Part shown: positions 6,920 through 15,661 of the stretch, one piece after another
Layout of the letters: each line of letters begins with the position of its first letter
Position numbering within the stretch: position 1 is the stretch's first letter
Origin: Chloroflexota bacterium
GTDB lineage: Bacteria > Chloroflexota > Dehalococcoidia > DSTF01 > RBG-16-68-14
Assembly: GCA_022570885.1 (NCBI GenBank)
Contig: JACZYW010000003.1
Coordinates: forward strand, 1 to 38,081
Reading direction: 5' to 3'
Length of the DNA: 38,081 nucleotides
Translations under genes and position numbers: made by a program
The notes under the pieces: generated by a model
Told to the model about the DNA's origin: nothing
Database searches by the model: none
The model's input: the letters and a program-made list of their open reading frames with translations, nothing else

Positions 6920-8506
6920 ATGGCTGACGCGACGTTTGACGCTGTCATTATCGGTGCCGGGCACAACGGGATGGCGCTGGGCACCTACTTGGCGAGATGC
7001 GGCTGGGACGTGGCGATCTTTGAGAAGCGCGCCGAAGAGGGCGGGGGCCTCTGCACGGAGGAGCTCACCCGGCCCGGTTTTCTCCACAACGTTCACTGCA
7101 ACTATCACACGCTGGTTGGCGTCTGTCCTGTGTACGACGACCTAGGGCTCTACGACCATGGCCTGGAATACGTTCAGCCACCGGTGCAGATGGGCAGCGT
7201 GTTCCGCGATGGCACCGCTCTCACGGTGCATACGGATATCGACAAGACCTGTGCCTCCTTCGCCCGCTTCTCGGAAAAGGATGCGGAGACGTTCCGGCGG
7301 CTCCATGATGAGGTGAAGGGGTACCTTGACCTCATCTTAAGTACCTTGATGTACTCCCCGCCTATCCCGCTCGTCGATATTACGAAGGCGATGGTCGTTT
7401 GGCAGGTGGCAGACAAGTCGGAGTTCCTCAGTGTTCATCTGCGTAACAAGACGATTAGCGAGTTCTTGGACGAGCACTTCGAGAACGACAAAATCAAGGC
7501 GCAGCTCGCGTTCCAGGCGGCTATCTCCGGCTACGCCACGGACCGCAGAGGGCTGGCCGTCTCCTTCCCGCTGCTGGTGGGCAAGATGGACAACTGGCAC
7601 GTCTGCGTCGGCGGCTCCCACCAGCTAGCCCATTCATTGTGGGAGGCTTTTAGCCACGCTGGCGGAAGCATCTTCCTAAACACGCCGGTCGCCGGCATAT
7701 TGACCGAGAACGGGCGCAGCACCGGCGTCCGTCTCTACGACGGGAGCGAAGTGCGAGCGCGGCACGTCGTTGCCAGCACGATCGACCTCGAGCAGACCTT
7801 CCTGAAAATGCTTCCTCGCGAAAAGCTCGATCCGAAGCTGATCAGTCAGATCGAAAACTCCTCCCACATGGATTGGTCCTACTATAGCGTCCACCTCGCC
7901 ATGCGGGAGCCACCGCAGTATGCGGCGGCCGAGTTCGATCCGGATGTGCAGAACGCGTGGGTGCTGAACGTGGGATACGAGTCGCTAGAGGAGCTGAATG
8001 CAGACTGGCGGGCGGTGCGAGCTGGTAAGCTTCCCGATCCTCGGCCGAACTGCGCCGTCAACACACTCTTCGACCCCTCGGATGCGCCGGATGGCTTTTA
8101 CACCGGCCTCATGCGCCAGTTCGCTCCTATCGATATCGGCCGGGGCGGCATCGAGGCCTGGGATGAGATGGCCAATTCGTACGGCGAGCGTTGCATCGAT
8201 GCTTGGGCGGACTACGCACCTAACATTCGAGATGCCGTGATCGAATGGGTACCCTATACTCCTCTCGATATCTCGCGACGCATGGTGAACATGGTGCGTG
8301 GCGATTGGATGGGTGGCCTCGTCGATCTGGACAATCTGCTAACGGAGCGTCCCTGCCCAGAGCTCTCTCAGTACCGCACGCCGTTCAAAGGTCTCTACCT
8401 GTGCGGCGCCACCCAGCATCCGCACGGATTTATCACCTTTGCGCCGGGCTACAACGCCTTGCAAGTGATCGCGGAAGACTACGGGTTGGACCGATGGTGG
8501 CAGTAG
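6920..8506 (+). CDS. FAD-dependent oxidoreductase, phytoene-desaturase-like (paralog 1)
   Basis: A 528-residue flavoprotein of the CrtI/retinol-saturase-like superfamily. The N-terminal dinucleotide-binding motif is 'DAVIIGAGHNG' with the following acidic 'FEKR'. The C-terminal FAD-contact segment is 'GLYLCGATQHPHG...APGYNALQ'. Length is normal for the family. I chose ATG 6920 over GTG 6917 because the paralog at 9026 starts with the identical 'MADATFDAVIIGAGHNG'. It is the first gene of the operon and overlaps the SCP2-type gene by 13 bases. Family members desaturate, saturate or isomerise isoprenoid chains; the substrate here is unknown. No transmembrane helix is obvious. Confidence 0.88.
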   Translation: MADATFDAVIIGAGHNGMALGTYLARCGWDVAIFEKRAEEGGGLCTEELTRPGFLHNVHCNYHTLVGVCPVYDDLGLYDHGLEYVQPPVQMGSVFRDGTALTVHTDIDKTCASFARFSEKDAETFRRLHDEVKGYLDLILSTLMYSPPIPLVDITKAMVVWQVADKSEFLSVHLRNKTISEFLDEHFENDKIKAQLAFQAAISGYATDRRGLAVSFPLLVGKMDNWHVCVGGSHQLAHSLWEAFSHAGGSIFLNTPVAGILTENGRSTGVRLYDGSEVRARHVVASTIDLEQTFLKMLPREKLDPKLISQIENSSHMDWSYYSVHLAMREPPQYAAAEFDPDVQNAWVLNVGYESLEELNADWRAVRAGKLPDPRPNCAVNTLFDPSDAPDGFYTGLMRQFAPIDIGRGGIEAWDEMANSYGERCIDAWADYAPNIRDAVIEWVPYTPLDISRRMVNMVRGDWMGGLVDLDNLLTERPCPELSQYRTPFKGLYLCGATQHPHGFITFAPGYNALQVIAEDYGLDRWWQ

Positions 8507-9033
8507 TGAGCGCCGCTTCAGCGAACGAGGTCTTGCCCGTCACCCTCGCCGCGGGGGACGAGGCCAGCGGCCTGGCCCGCATCATCTGCCAGTACCTGGA
8601 ACAGCTCTTCGCCGATTCGCAGGAGAAACGAGACGAGGCCGCGAGGCTACGCGGCCATCTCGGTCTGCGTGCTCGCGAGGGCGATGTTGCCATCACCGTT
8701 GCTTTTACCGAGGACGGCGTCGCCGTAGAGGAGGGGCTGCGCGAACCGGATGCTGTCGTGAACGGAGAAGTTGAGTTCCTGATGCACGTGCTGGCCGGAC
8801 GGGCGAATCCCGCCTGGGAAGTCCTTAGAGGTACCGTGGCGTTCCAGCCACGGCCCCTCCGTCCGCTGTTTGGCTATCAGGCCTACCGCGTGATGCGTCT
8901 GCCGCACGTGCATCTATGGAGCGGGCTGCCACGCCCACCGGTTGGTCTCCTGGTGGGCACTGCAGTCTTGGTGAGTGCCGTAGTGCTGGCGCGGCGGCGG
9001 CGAGTGCGAGCTTCGGGTGGTGACGATGGCTGA
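8494..9033 (+). CDS. SCP2-like lipid-binding protein with C-terminal membrane anchor
   Basis: A 179-residue protein. Residues about 50-145 ('VAITVAFTEDGVAVEEG...DAVVNGEVEFLMHVLAG...VLRGTVAFQPRPL') match the sterol-carrier-protein-2 fold as I recognise it. Residues about 150-170 ('GLLVGTAVLVSAVVLA') form one helix followed by an RRRRVR tail, so the protein is probably tail-anchored with its lipid-binding part in the cytoplasm. I chose ATG 8494, since the longer track start (8245) reads through FAD oxidoreductase 1 in another frame. It overlaps the genes on both sides, so it is translationally coupled and may hand a lipophilic substrate to the two flavoenzymes (inference). Confidence 0.65.
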   Translation: MVAVVSAASANEVLPVTLAAGDEASGLARIICQYLEQLFADSQEKRDEAARLRGHLGLRAREGDVAITVAFTEDGVAVEEGLREPDAVVNGEVEFLMHVLAGRANPAWEVLRGTVAFQPRPLRPLFGYQAYRVMRLPHVHLWSGLPRPPVGLLVGTAVLVSAVVLARRRRVRASGGDDG

Positions 9034-10639
9034 CGCAACCTTCGACGCGGTGATCATCGGCGCGGGACACAACGGGCTCTGCCTCGCGGCGTACTTGGCC
9101 AAGGCAGGCCTCTCCGTGGGCATCTTCGAACGCCGGCACGAGGACGGCGGCGGCGCCAACACGGAAGAGGCGACCGTCCCTGGGTTCCACCACAATCTCC
9201 ACGGCCAGTACATGGAGTTCATCGACTACATGCCCGTGTATCACGACTTCGAGCTTGAAAAGTTGGGCGCACGCATGATCTACCCGGAAGTGCAGCTCGG
9301 CATTACCTTCGCGGACGGCCGCCCACCCATCGTCATCTACCGGCCAGGCGCCGATCTCGACGAGAAGACCCGCAAGAGCATCGCCCACTACTCCAAGAAC
9401 GACGCTGATGTCTGGCTGGAGCTGAAACGCAAGGTCATGGAGCGTGACCGAACGATAGCCGCCACGCTCTACAGTCCGGCGGAAGCTGAGGACGATGAGC
9501 AAACGCCGGCGGCCATGATGAGCGCTGGGCTGTCCCTTTGGACAGACCTGGGCCTGGCGCCGAACGACATCGGCAAGGCGCCCAAGGTGCTTATCGACCG
9601 GCTCTTCGAATCGACGGAGATGCGTACCCTCCTCTACCGGCAATGCATCGAATGGGGTGCTAACGTGCACGCCGGAAACGGCTACGGATTCCTAATCTCC
9701 GTGCTCTGGCTGAGCGCCATCCACAAGATGTCGGTGGGCGGCACGCATACCCTGGCTCACGCCATGGCGAACGCCTGCATGAAGCAAGGCGTGTCCATTC
9801 GCTTTACCAAGCCGGTCGTGAAGATTGTGATGAAGAACGGGCGGGCGTCCGGCATCCAACTCAAGGACGGAACGGAGATCGAGGCAAGAAAGCTCGTCGC
9901 CTCCAACGTGGACCCAAGGCAGACGTTCGTCGATTTCATCGGCGAGGAGAACCTGACGTCCTTCCGGCGGGAGCGGCTGGCCCACTGGCGCTTCGGGCCG
10001 GAGCATGTGCTGGGCGTGCCATCGTTCGCGCTCCGCGAGGCGCCGAAGTACAAGTCGGCGAGGTGGAACCCGGACATCGACCGCTGCTTCTACACGCTGG
10101 TGGGCTTCGAGGATGAAGAGCAGATGTCAAACTACATTCTCCAGGCGTATGGCGGCGCGATACCGGATCGGCCGGGCGCCGGTACCTGGGTGAACTCTCT
10201 CTGGGACCCGACGCAGGCGCCGCCCGGTAAGCACGCGATGAACGGGTGGTTCTTCTTCCCGCGCGCCTCCTGTCTGTCGCCCGAGGAGTGGGACGAGGTG
10301 CGCGCCACATACAACGATCGCTTCCTCCAACTGTGGGGCGAATACGCGCCCAATATGACCCGCGAGAATGTGATCGCCGACCGGCTCTACACCGCATTCG
10401 ACATCGAGAAGAAGATCGGAATGCCAGAGGGAGACTTCTCCCACGGCCGCTCCGGCAGCGGCATGGGCGGCATCGTCGGCGGCTACCAGTACCGGACGGA
10501 GATCCCCGGCCTCTACCTCTGCGGCGCCTCGGCTGGCGGGGGCGGGATCAGCGCCGCACCCGGTTACAGCGCGTTCAAGGTGATCTGCAAGGATCTCAAG
10601 CTGCCCAAGGTCTGGCAGCAAGAGTATCGGGACTACTAA
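9026..10639 (+). CDS. FAD-dependent oxidoreductase, phytoene-desaturase-like (paralog 2)
   Basis: A 537-residue paralog of the 6920 gene. The first 17 residues are identical, although the DNA differs at many synonymous sites, and the rest has diverged considerably, so the duplication is old. Motifs are 'VIIGAGHNG', 'IFERRHEDGGG' and the C-terminal FAD segment 'GLYLCGASAGGGG...APGYSAFK'. I chose ATG 9026 over the track start at 9017 (GTG) because of the shared N-terminus; GGTGG precedes it. It overlaps the SCP2-TM gene by 8 bases. Possibly works on the same substrate as paralog 1 or as a heteromeric partner; this cannot be decided here. Confidence 0.88.
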   Translation: MADATFDAVIIGAGHNGLCLAAYLAKAGLSVGIFERRHEDGGGANTEEATVPGFHHNLHGQYMEFIDYMPVYHDFELEKLGARMIYPEVQLGITFADGRPPIVIYRPGADLDEKTRKSIAHYSKNDADVWLELKRKVMERDRTIAATLYSPAEAEDDEQTPAAMMSAGLSLWTDLGLAPNDIGKAPKVLIDRLFESTEMRTLLYRQCIEWGANVHAGNGYGFLISVLWLSAIHKMSVGGTHTLAHAMANACMKQGVSIRFTKPVVKIVMKNGRASGIQLKDGTEIEARKLVASNVDPRQTFVDFIGEENLTSFRRERLAHWRFGPEHVLGVPSFALREAPKYKSARWNPDIDRCFYTLVGFEDEEQMSNYILQAYGGAIPDRPGAGTWVNSLWDPTQAPPGKHAMNGWFFFPRASCLSPEEWDEVRATYNDRFLQLWGEYAPNMTRENVIADRLYTAFDIEKKIGMPEGDFSHGRSGSGMGGIVGGYQYRTEIPGLYLCGASAGGGGISAAPGYSAFKVICKDLKLPKVWQQEYRDY

Positions 10640-10649
10640 GGAGCACGTC

Positions 10650-11141
10650 ATGCCCGCCATCTACACAGGACCGTGGTACGACAGCATGAAGGACATCCTC
10701 AACAGCAGCGACGCCGTGACGAAGAACGCGCCACGTGGTGTCTGGCACATCTTGGCCGAGATCCGAGGTGATGGTGCGTCGCCGTACCTCTCGGAAGACG
10801 AGGTGAAGCGCTTCGCCATCGTCCTCAACGACGGCAAGTGCGAAAGCTACGCGGAGCTGACGGAGCCGCCTCCACGCAAGGACTTCCAGTTCATTCTCGA
10901 GCTACCTGCTGTCCTCTTCGAGCGAATCGTCGCCAACCAAGCTGACCCCGTGGAGGCTGGCCTGAAAGGCGCCATCAAGATCATCGGGGACATGCGGGTG
11001 ATGATCCAAAACGCGGAGCTGGTGAAGATCATCTCGGAGATCTACCAGCAGGAGGTCGAGACAGAGTGGCCGAAGGGCATGCCACCGTATCCGGCCTTAG
11101 CGACGGCTCAGGCCGGGGAGTCGATCGGGGGCAGCGCATGA
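10650..11141 (+). CDS. SCP2 sterol-transfer-family protein (soluble)
   Basis: A 163-residue protein. Residues about 50-140 ('FAIVLNDGKCESYAEL...DFQFILELPAVLFERIVANQADPVEAGLKGAIKIIGDMRVM') carry the SCP2 pattern: a beta sheet, a ligand-site helix, then a G-x-I-x-x-x-GD-x-R-x-x turn. There is no signal peptide or membrane helix. A good AAGGAG lies 7 bases before the ATG. The stop overlaps the start of alpha subunit 1 (ATGA), which couples a lipid-carrier protein directly to a molybdoenzyme. In the family it binds lipids, sterols or fatty acyl chains; use as substrate carrier for the adjacent enzymes is inference. Confidence 0.72.
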   Translation: MPAIYTGPWYDSMKDILNSSDAVTKNAPRGVWHILAEIRGDGASPYLSEDEVKRFAIVLNDGKCESYAELTEPPPRKDFQFILELPAVLFERIVANQADPVEAGLKGAIKIIGDMRVMIQNAELVKIISEIYQQEVETEWPKGMPPYPALATAQAGESIGGSA

Positions 11142-13906
11142 CGTACGCAGGCCTACAGCTCCACGCCCTCGGCACGAAGGAAGCGGGAGAACGCGCTTCA
11201 TACGGTTCATGGCAGGACATCTACCGCGAGAAGTGGACCTGGGACCGGGTGGTGAAGGGAACCTGCAACCGGGCGGACTGCATCTCCGCCTGCTCGCTCA
11301 ACCTGTTCGTGAAAGACGGCATCGTCTGGCGGGAGGAGCAGAACCCGATCTTCGAGCAGACCAACGCCTCGGTCCCGGACTTTAACCCGCGCGGCTGCCA
11401 GAAGGGGATTTGCTACAGCGATCTGATGTACGACCCCTCTCGCATCAAGTACCCGCTGCGCCGCGTGGGCGAACGGGGCTCCGGCAAGTGGGAGCGCATT
11501 TCCTGGGACGAGGCGCTGACCGAGATCGCTGACAAGATCATCGATGTCTGTCTGGAAGACGGGCCGGAGAGCGTCGTCTACGACTTCGGCACGACGAACA
11601 TTGACTTTGGCCCGGGCACTCCGGCTGAGCAGCATCTCACCCGGCTCATAGGCACCACCACGCTGGACGAGTGGGCGGGCGTGGGCGACCTGCCCATGGG
11701 CGCCATCCAGACCTGGGGCCTCTTCAACGCTGACGGCACCTCCGACGACTGGTTCAACGCTGAGACGATCCTCGTTTGGTTGGGCAACCCCGTCTATACT
11801 CGCGTGCCGGACGTCCACTTCATGTGGGAGGCGCGCTACCACGGCACCAAGGTCGTCACCATCGCGCCGGACTACAACGCTACCGCCGTCCATTCCGATC
11901 TCTGGCTGAACCCGCGTGTCGGCACCGACGCCGCACTCGCCCTCGCCATGTGCCAGGTCATCGTAGAGGAAGGGCTGCTCAAGGAGCAGTACGTGCAGGA
12001 ACAGACAGACCTGCCGTTTCTGCTGCGCGAGGACACCCGCCGCTTCCTGCGCCAGTGCGATCTGGTCGAAGGCGGCAAAGAGGATGTCTTCTACGTCTGG
12101 GATCGGGCGTCGAACGAGCCGCGGGAGGCGCCGGGAACGGCCGGACAGGAGGAAGCGTTGATCGCCCTCGGCGATCTCGACCCGGCGCTCGAGGGTAAGT
12201 TCATCGTGAAGCTGGCCGATGGTCAACAGGTATCTGTGCGCCCTGTGTTTGCGCTCCTGCGGGAGCGGCTACGCGACTACACGCCAGAGCTGGCGGCGCA
12301 GATCACCGGCGTCAGCGCCAGCGTGATCCGTCGCCTGGCGCATCAGGTGGCCGAGAGCCGGGCGGTCATGGTCTTCTGCTCCTGGGGCTCCTGTAAGCAC
12401 TACCACATGGACCTCGTCCAGCGCTCGATTATCCTGCTGCTGGCGCTGACAGGCAACACCGGCAAGCGAGGCGCCGGCATGCGTATCGGCGCGTGGTGGA
12501 ACATGTCGCTCAGCTACGACCGCTCCATCGGCTCCCTGGCTGGGGGCGGCGAGCGGGCCAAGGTCCGGGACCTTGAGAAGATGATGAAGGCGCTGATGCG
12601 CGCCAATAGCTCTATGACGCCAGTAATGGTCTGGCTCTACGCGCATGACGAGGGGTATGCCAAGCTCGTCGATACGCCGGCCTACCACGATCCCGACCTC
12701 CCCCGCCCCATAAGCGAGTACATGCGCGAGGCGTTGGACAAGAACTGGATGCCGCTCTATCCGAAGGAAGGCAAAACGCCCCGAGTCTTCCTGTACACCG
12801 GCATGAACCCGCTCCGCCGCTGGCCCGCGCCGGACGTCATCCGCGAGAATCTCTGGGCGAAGCTGGAGCTGATCGTCACCTGGGAGTTCCGTATGTCCAG
12901 CTCGGCTATGTTCTCGGACATCATCCTGCCGGCAGCCGGCTGGCACGAGAAGTCCGGCGTGAAATTCTGCCAGAGCTATGTGCCGTACATCTGCGTGGGC
13001 GAGAAAGCGGTGGAGCCGCTCTACGAGTCGAAGAACGAGTTCGACATTATGGCCAACCTGGCAGCCACGCTCCAGAGGCGCGCGCAGGAGCGGGAGGAAG
13101 GCGTGTATACCGACGCCTTCGGAAACGAGCATGACCTGCGTGAGATCGCTCGCCTCTGGAGCTATGACGGCGAGTTCGGCGAGGGCGATGCGGAGAAGGC
13201 GTTGGAAGTCGCATTCGAGCTCTCGGAGCCGGTCGGCGACGCCTCATGGGCGGATGCGGCGCGCGCCGGCGCGGTACGGGTCAAAAGCACCGGCGGCTAC
13301 GGCCCTATCACTGCCATCACCAGCGATATGCGTGAAGACGAGACCGTCTACCCCTTCGCCTGGTTCGTCGAGGAGAAGGAGCCGTGGCCCACGCTCACCG
13401 GCCGCCAGCAGTTCTACATCGACCACCCGTGGTTCCTAGAGGTAGGCGAGGAGTTGCCGCTGCACAAGGAGCCGCCCCCTGCCGGTGGCAACTACCCGCT
13501 GCGGATGACCGGCGGGCACACCCGTTGGAGCATCCACTCCATCTGGCGCGCCAACCGCACGCTCCTCCGTCTTCAGCGCGGTGAGCCGGTGATGTACGTC
13601 AGCCCGCAGGACGCCGAAGCGCGCGGTCTCAAAGATCATGATCTGGCCCGGGTCCGGAATGATGTGGGCGGGTTCAAGGTTCGCGTCAAGCTGGCGGCTA
13701 GCATTCAGCCTGGGCAGGTGGTGATGTACCACGCCTGGGAGCCGTACCAGTTCGAAGACTGGATAGGCCAGCAAGCGGTCAACGCTTCGCCGTTGAAGCC
13801 GCTTCACCTGGTGGGCGATTATGTCCAGCTCCAGTACCGCTTCGCCCTGGCCCAGCCCAGCCACATCTCACGGGCGATGACGGTGGAGCTAGAGAAGGCA
13901 GACTGA
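11138..13906 (+). CDS. Molybdopterin oxidoreductase alpha subunit 1 (type II DMSO reductase family)
   Basis: A 922-residue catalytic subunit for a bis-MGD molybdenum (or tungsten) centre and one Fe-S cluster. The N-terminal segment 'YREKWTWDRVVKG' is typical of the ethylbenzene/DMS dehydrogenase/perchlorate reductase clade. The Fe-S motif is C43-x4-C48-x3-C52 with C87 in 'RGCQKG'; the usual His is replaced by Cys. The likely Mo ligand is D184 in 'GVGDLPMG'. The C-terminal MGD-binding domain includes 'GGHTRWSIHS' and 'VMYHAWEPYQF'. No Tat or Sec signal is present, so it is probably cytoplasmic. I chose ATG 11138, overlapping the SCP2 stop, over the track start at 11066. Gamma, beta and chaperone genes follow in order. 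The substrate is not evident. Confidence 0.92.
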   Translation: MTYAGLQLHALGTKEAGERASYGSWQDIYREKWTWDRVVKGTCNRADCISACSLNLFVKDGIVWREEQNPIFEQTNASVPDFNPRGCQKGICYSDLMYDPSRIKYPLRRVGERGSGKWERISWDEALTEIADKIIDVCLEDGPESVVYDFGTTNIDFGPGTPAEQHLTRLIGTTTLDEWAGVGDLPMGAIQTWGLFNADGTSDDWFNAETILVWLGNPVYTRVPDVHFMWEARYHGTKVVTIAPDYNATAVHSDLWLNPRVGTDAALALAMCQVIVEEGLLKEQYVQEQTDLPFLLREDTRRFLRQCDLVEGGKEDVFYVWDRASNEPREAPGTAGQEEALIALGDLDPALEGKFIVKLADGQQVSVRPVFALLRERLRDYTPELAAQITGVSASVIRRLAHQVAESRAVMVFCSWGSCKHYHMDLVQRSIILLLALTGNTGKRGAGMRIGAWWNMSLSYDRSIGSLAGGGERAKVRDLEKMMKALMRANSSMTPVMVWLYAHDEGYAKLVDTPAYHDPDLPRPISEYMREALDKNWMPLYPKEGKTPRVFLYTGMNPLRRWPAPDVIRENLWAKLELIVTWEFRMSSSAMFSDIILPAAGWHEKSGVKFCQSYVPYICVGEKAVEPLYESKNEFDIMANLAATLQRRAQEREEGVYTDAFGNEHDLREIARLWSYDGEFGEGDAEKALEVAFELSEPVGDASWADAARAGAVRVKSTGGYGPITAITSDMREDETVYPFAWFVEEKEPWPTLTGRQQFYIDHPWFLEVGEELPLHKEPPPAGGNYPLRMTGGHTRWSIHSIWRANRTLLRLQRGEPVMYVSPQDAEARGLKDHDLARVRNDVGGFKVRVKLAASIQPGQVVMYHAWEPYQFEDWIGQQAVNASPLKPLHLVGDYVQLQYRFALAQPSHISRAMTVELEKAD

Positions 13907-13922
13907 GGAAAGGAGCGAAGCC

Positions 13923-14573
13923 ATGCTCGTAAAACGCGTCGAGGTGAACCGTGAGGACCTGTTGGATCCAACCAATGAGGCGTGGCGGCGGACCCGGGGA
14001 AGCAAGACGGTACTTTCGCCAATACCGTTGGCGATGCAGCCCGCGGAGTATGTGCGCGTCTCCTGGGAAGACCGCCCCTATGGCGTGGTGACCAGCATGA
14101 GAGTGACCGCCTTTCACAATGGTCAGGAGATCTTCTTTCGCCTTGTGTGGGACGACGCCACTGTGGACAAGCAGATCGCGGACATCGATCAGTTTGTGGA
14201 TGCCGCGGCCGTGCTATTCCCTGTGGTGCCCGATGCGCCCCTCATCGGCATGGGGGCCGAAGGCAAGCCCGTCAACGCCTGGCTCTGGCGCGCTGACTGG
14301 GAGCAACCGAAGAACGTGGTGGCGGAAGGGATGGGCACAACCAAACGTCGAGAGGATCCTGCCCTCGTCTCGAAAGCCAAGCACCAGCGTGGGCGTTGGG
14401 TGGTGGTCATCTCGCGTTCGTTGAACGGAAAGGACTCGCCGGCTGGAACGGTGAGATTGGAACCGGGCGCCACATCCAAGGTCGCGTTCGCCATCTGGCA
14501 GGGCTCCAACCAAGAGCGAGCTGGCATCAAGGCCTTCTCGCCGGCCTGGCAGGAGCTGGAGATCGAAGCGTAG
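13923..14573 (+). CDS. Heme-b gamma subunit, ethylbenzene-dehydrogenase type
   Basis: A 216-residue protein of the EbdC/DdhC/PcrC-type heme domain, which passes electrons between the beta subunit and an external partner. In ethylbenzene dehydrogenase the heme b ligands are a Met and a Lys. Here M110 in 'GMGAEGKPVNAWLW' and K203 in 'AGIKAFSPAW' occupy the matching motifs, so heme binding looks intact. Unlike periplasmic relatives there is no signal peptide: the protein starts 'MLVKRVEVNREDLLDPTNEAW'. That agrees with an unexported alpha subunit 1. AAAGGAG precedes the ATG. It is the only gamma gene for three alpha subunits in the operon. Confidence 0.85.
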   Translation: MLVKRVEVNREDLLDPTNEAWRRTRGSKTVLSPIPLAMQPAEYVRVSWEDRPYGVVTSMRVTAFHNGQEIFFRLVWDDATVDKQIADIDQFVDAAAVLFPVVPDAPLIGMGAEGKPVNAWLWRADWEQPKNVVAEGMGTTKRREDPALVSKAKHQRGRWVVVISRSLNGKDSPAGTVRLEPGATSKVAFAIWQGSNQERAGIKAFSPAWQELEIEA

Positions 14574-14590
14574 CAGAAAGCAGGGCTCTC

Positions 14591-15661
14591 ATGCCTGAGC
14601 AACAGATCGAGCGGCAATTAGCCTTCGTCTTTGACCTCAATAAATGTCTCGGCTGCCAGACGTGCACCATCTCGTGCAAGACGCTCTGGACCGACCAGCC
14701 CGGCATGGAGTATATGTGGTGGAACATCGTCAACACCATGCCTGGCCGGGGCACGCCGCGCGACCGCGACCAGTCCGGCGGCGGGTTCGACGCGCAGGGC
14801 AAAGCGCAAGCCGGCATCTTGCCGAGCGCGCGTGACTTCGGCGAGGCGTGGGAGTTCAACTACGACGAGGTATTCTACGGAGGGAAAGGCCAGTCCGCCT
14901 ACCTCCATCCCCGCCGTCCGGGCAGCAACGGCGATAGCGCGGACGAGGCGCCGGACTGGGGCCCCAATTGGGACGAGGACCAAGGCGCCGGGGAATACCC
15001 CAACAGCTACTACTTCTACCTACCCACCATCTGCATGCACTGCACCAACCCCGCCTGCATGGAGGCCTGTCCTCGCGAGGCGATCTTCAAACGCCAGGAA
15101 GACGGGATCGTCCTCATCGACGAGGAACGATGCTCCGGCTACCGCTTCTGCATGGAGGCCTGTCCTTACAAGCGGATCTACTTCAACCCTAAGCGGTTCA
15201 TCTCGCAGAAGTGCGTGATGTGCTTCGCCCGGCTGGAGCAGGGCGTGGCGCCCGCTTGCGTCCGCCAGTGCCCGGGGCGGGTCCGCCACTTCGGCTACCT
15301 GGACGACCAGGAGAGCGACGTCTACAAGCTAGTGAAGACGTGGAAGGTGGCGATACCCCTCCATCCCGAGTTCGGCACCCAACCCAACGTCTACTACGTG
15401 CCACCGCTCGCTCCGCCTCGTTTCGACGAGAACGGCGATATCGACGAGGAGAATCCGCGCATCCCCATGGAGTACCTCCGTTCGCTCTTCGGCCCCGAGG
15501 TGGATGGGGCGCTGGCCGTACTCAAACAGGAGATGGAGAAGACGCGCAGCGGCGAGCGATCAGAGCTGATGGACCTGCTCATTGCCTACCGCTGGCAGGA
15601 CATGTTCACGCCCTTTGTCGAAGACCCGGGCAAGCTGGATCGGTCACAGGTACGATCGTGA
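14591..15661 (+). CDS. Fe-S beta subunit 1 (type II DMSO reductase family)
   Basis: A 356-residue electron-transfer subunit with four cysteine clusters. These are C19-x2-C22-x2-C25-x3-C29 near the N-terminus; 'CMHCTNPACMEACP'; 'CSGYRFCMEACP', where Tyr replaces the second Cys, the usual sign of a [3Fe-4S] cluster in this clade; and 'CVMC...CVRQCPGR'. 'FVFDLNKC' and 'EYPNSYYFYLP' are typical for NarH/EbdB/PcrB-like proteins. I chose ATG 14591 because the track start (14396) lies inside the gamma gene. The stop overlaps the chaperone ATG (TGATG). It should pair with alpha 1 and gamma. Confidence 0.9.
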   Translation: MPEQQIERQLAFVFDLNKCLGCQTCTISCKTLWTDQPGMEYMWWNIVNTMPGRGTPRDRDQSGGGFDAQGKAQAGILPSARDFGEAWEFNYDEVFYGGKGQSAYLHPRRPGSNGDSADEAPDWGPNWDEDQGAGEYPNSYYFYLPTICMHCTNPACMEACPREAIFKRQEDGIVLIDEERCSGYRFCMEACPYKRIYFNPKRFISQKCVMCFARLEQGVAPACVRQCPGRVRHFGYLDDQESDVYKLVKTWKVAIPLHPEFGTQPNVYYVPPLAPPRFDENGDIDEENPRIPMEYLRSLFGPEVDGALAVLKQEMEKTRSGERSELMDLLIAYRWQDMFTPFVEDPGKLDRSQVRS

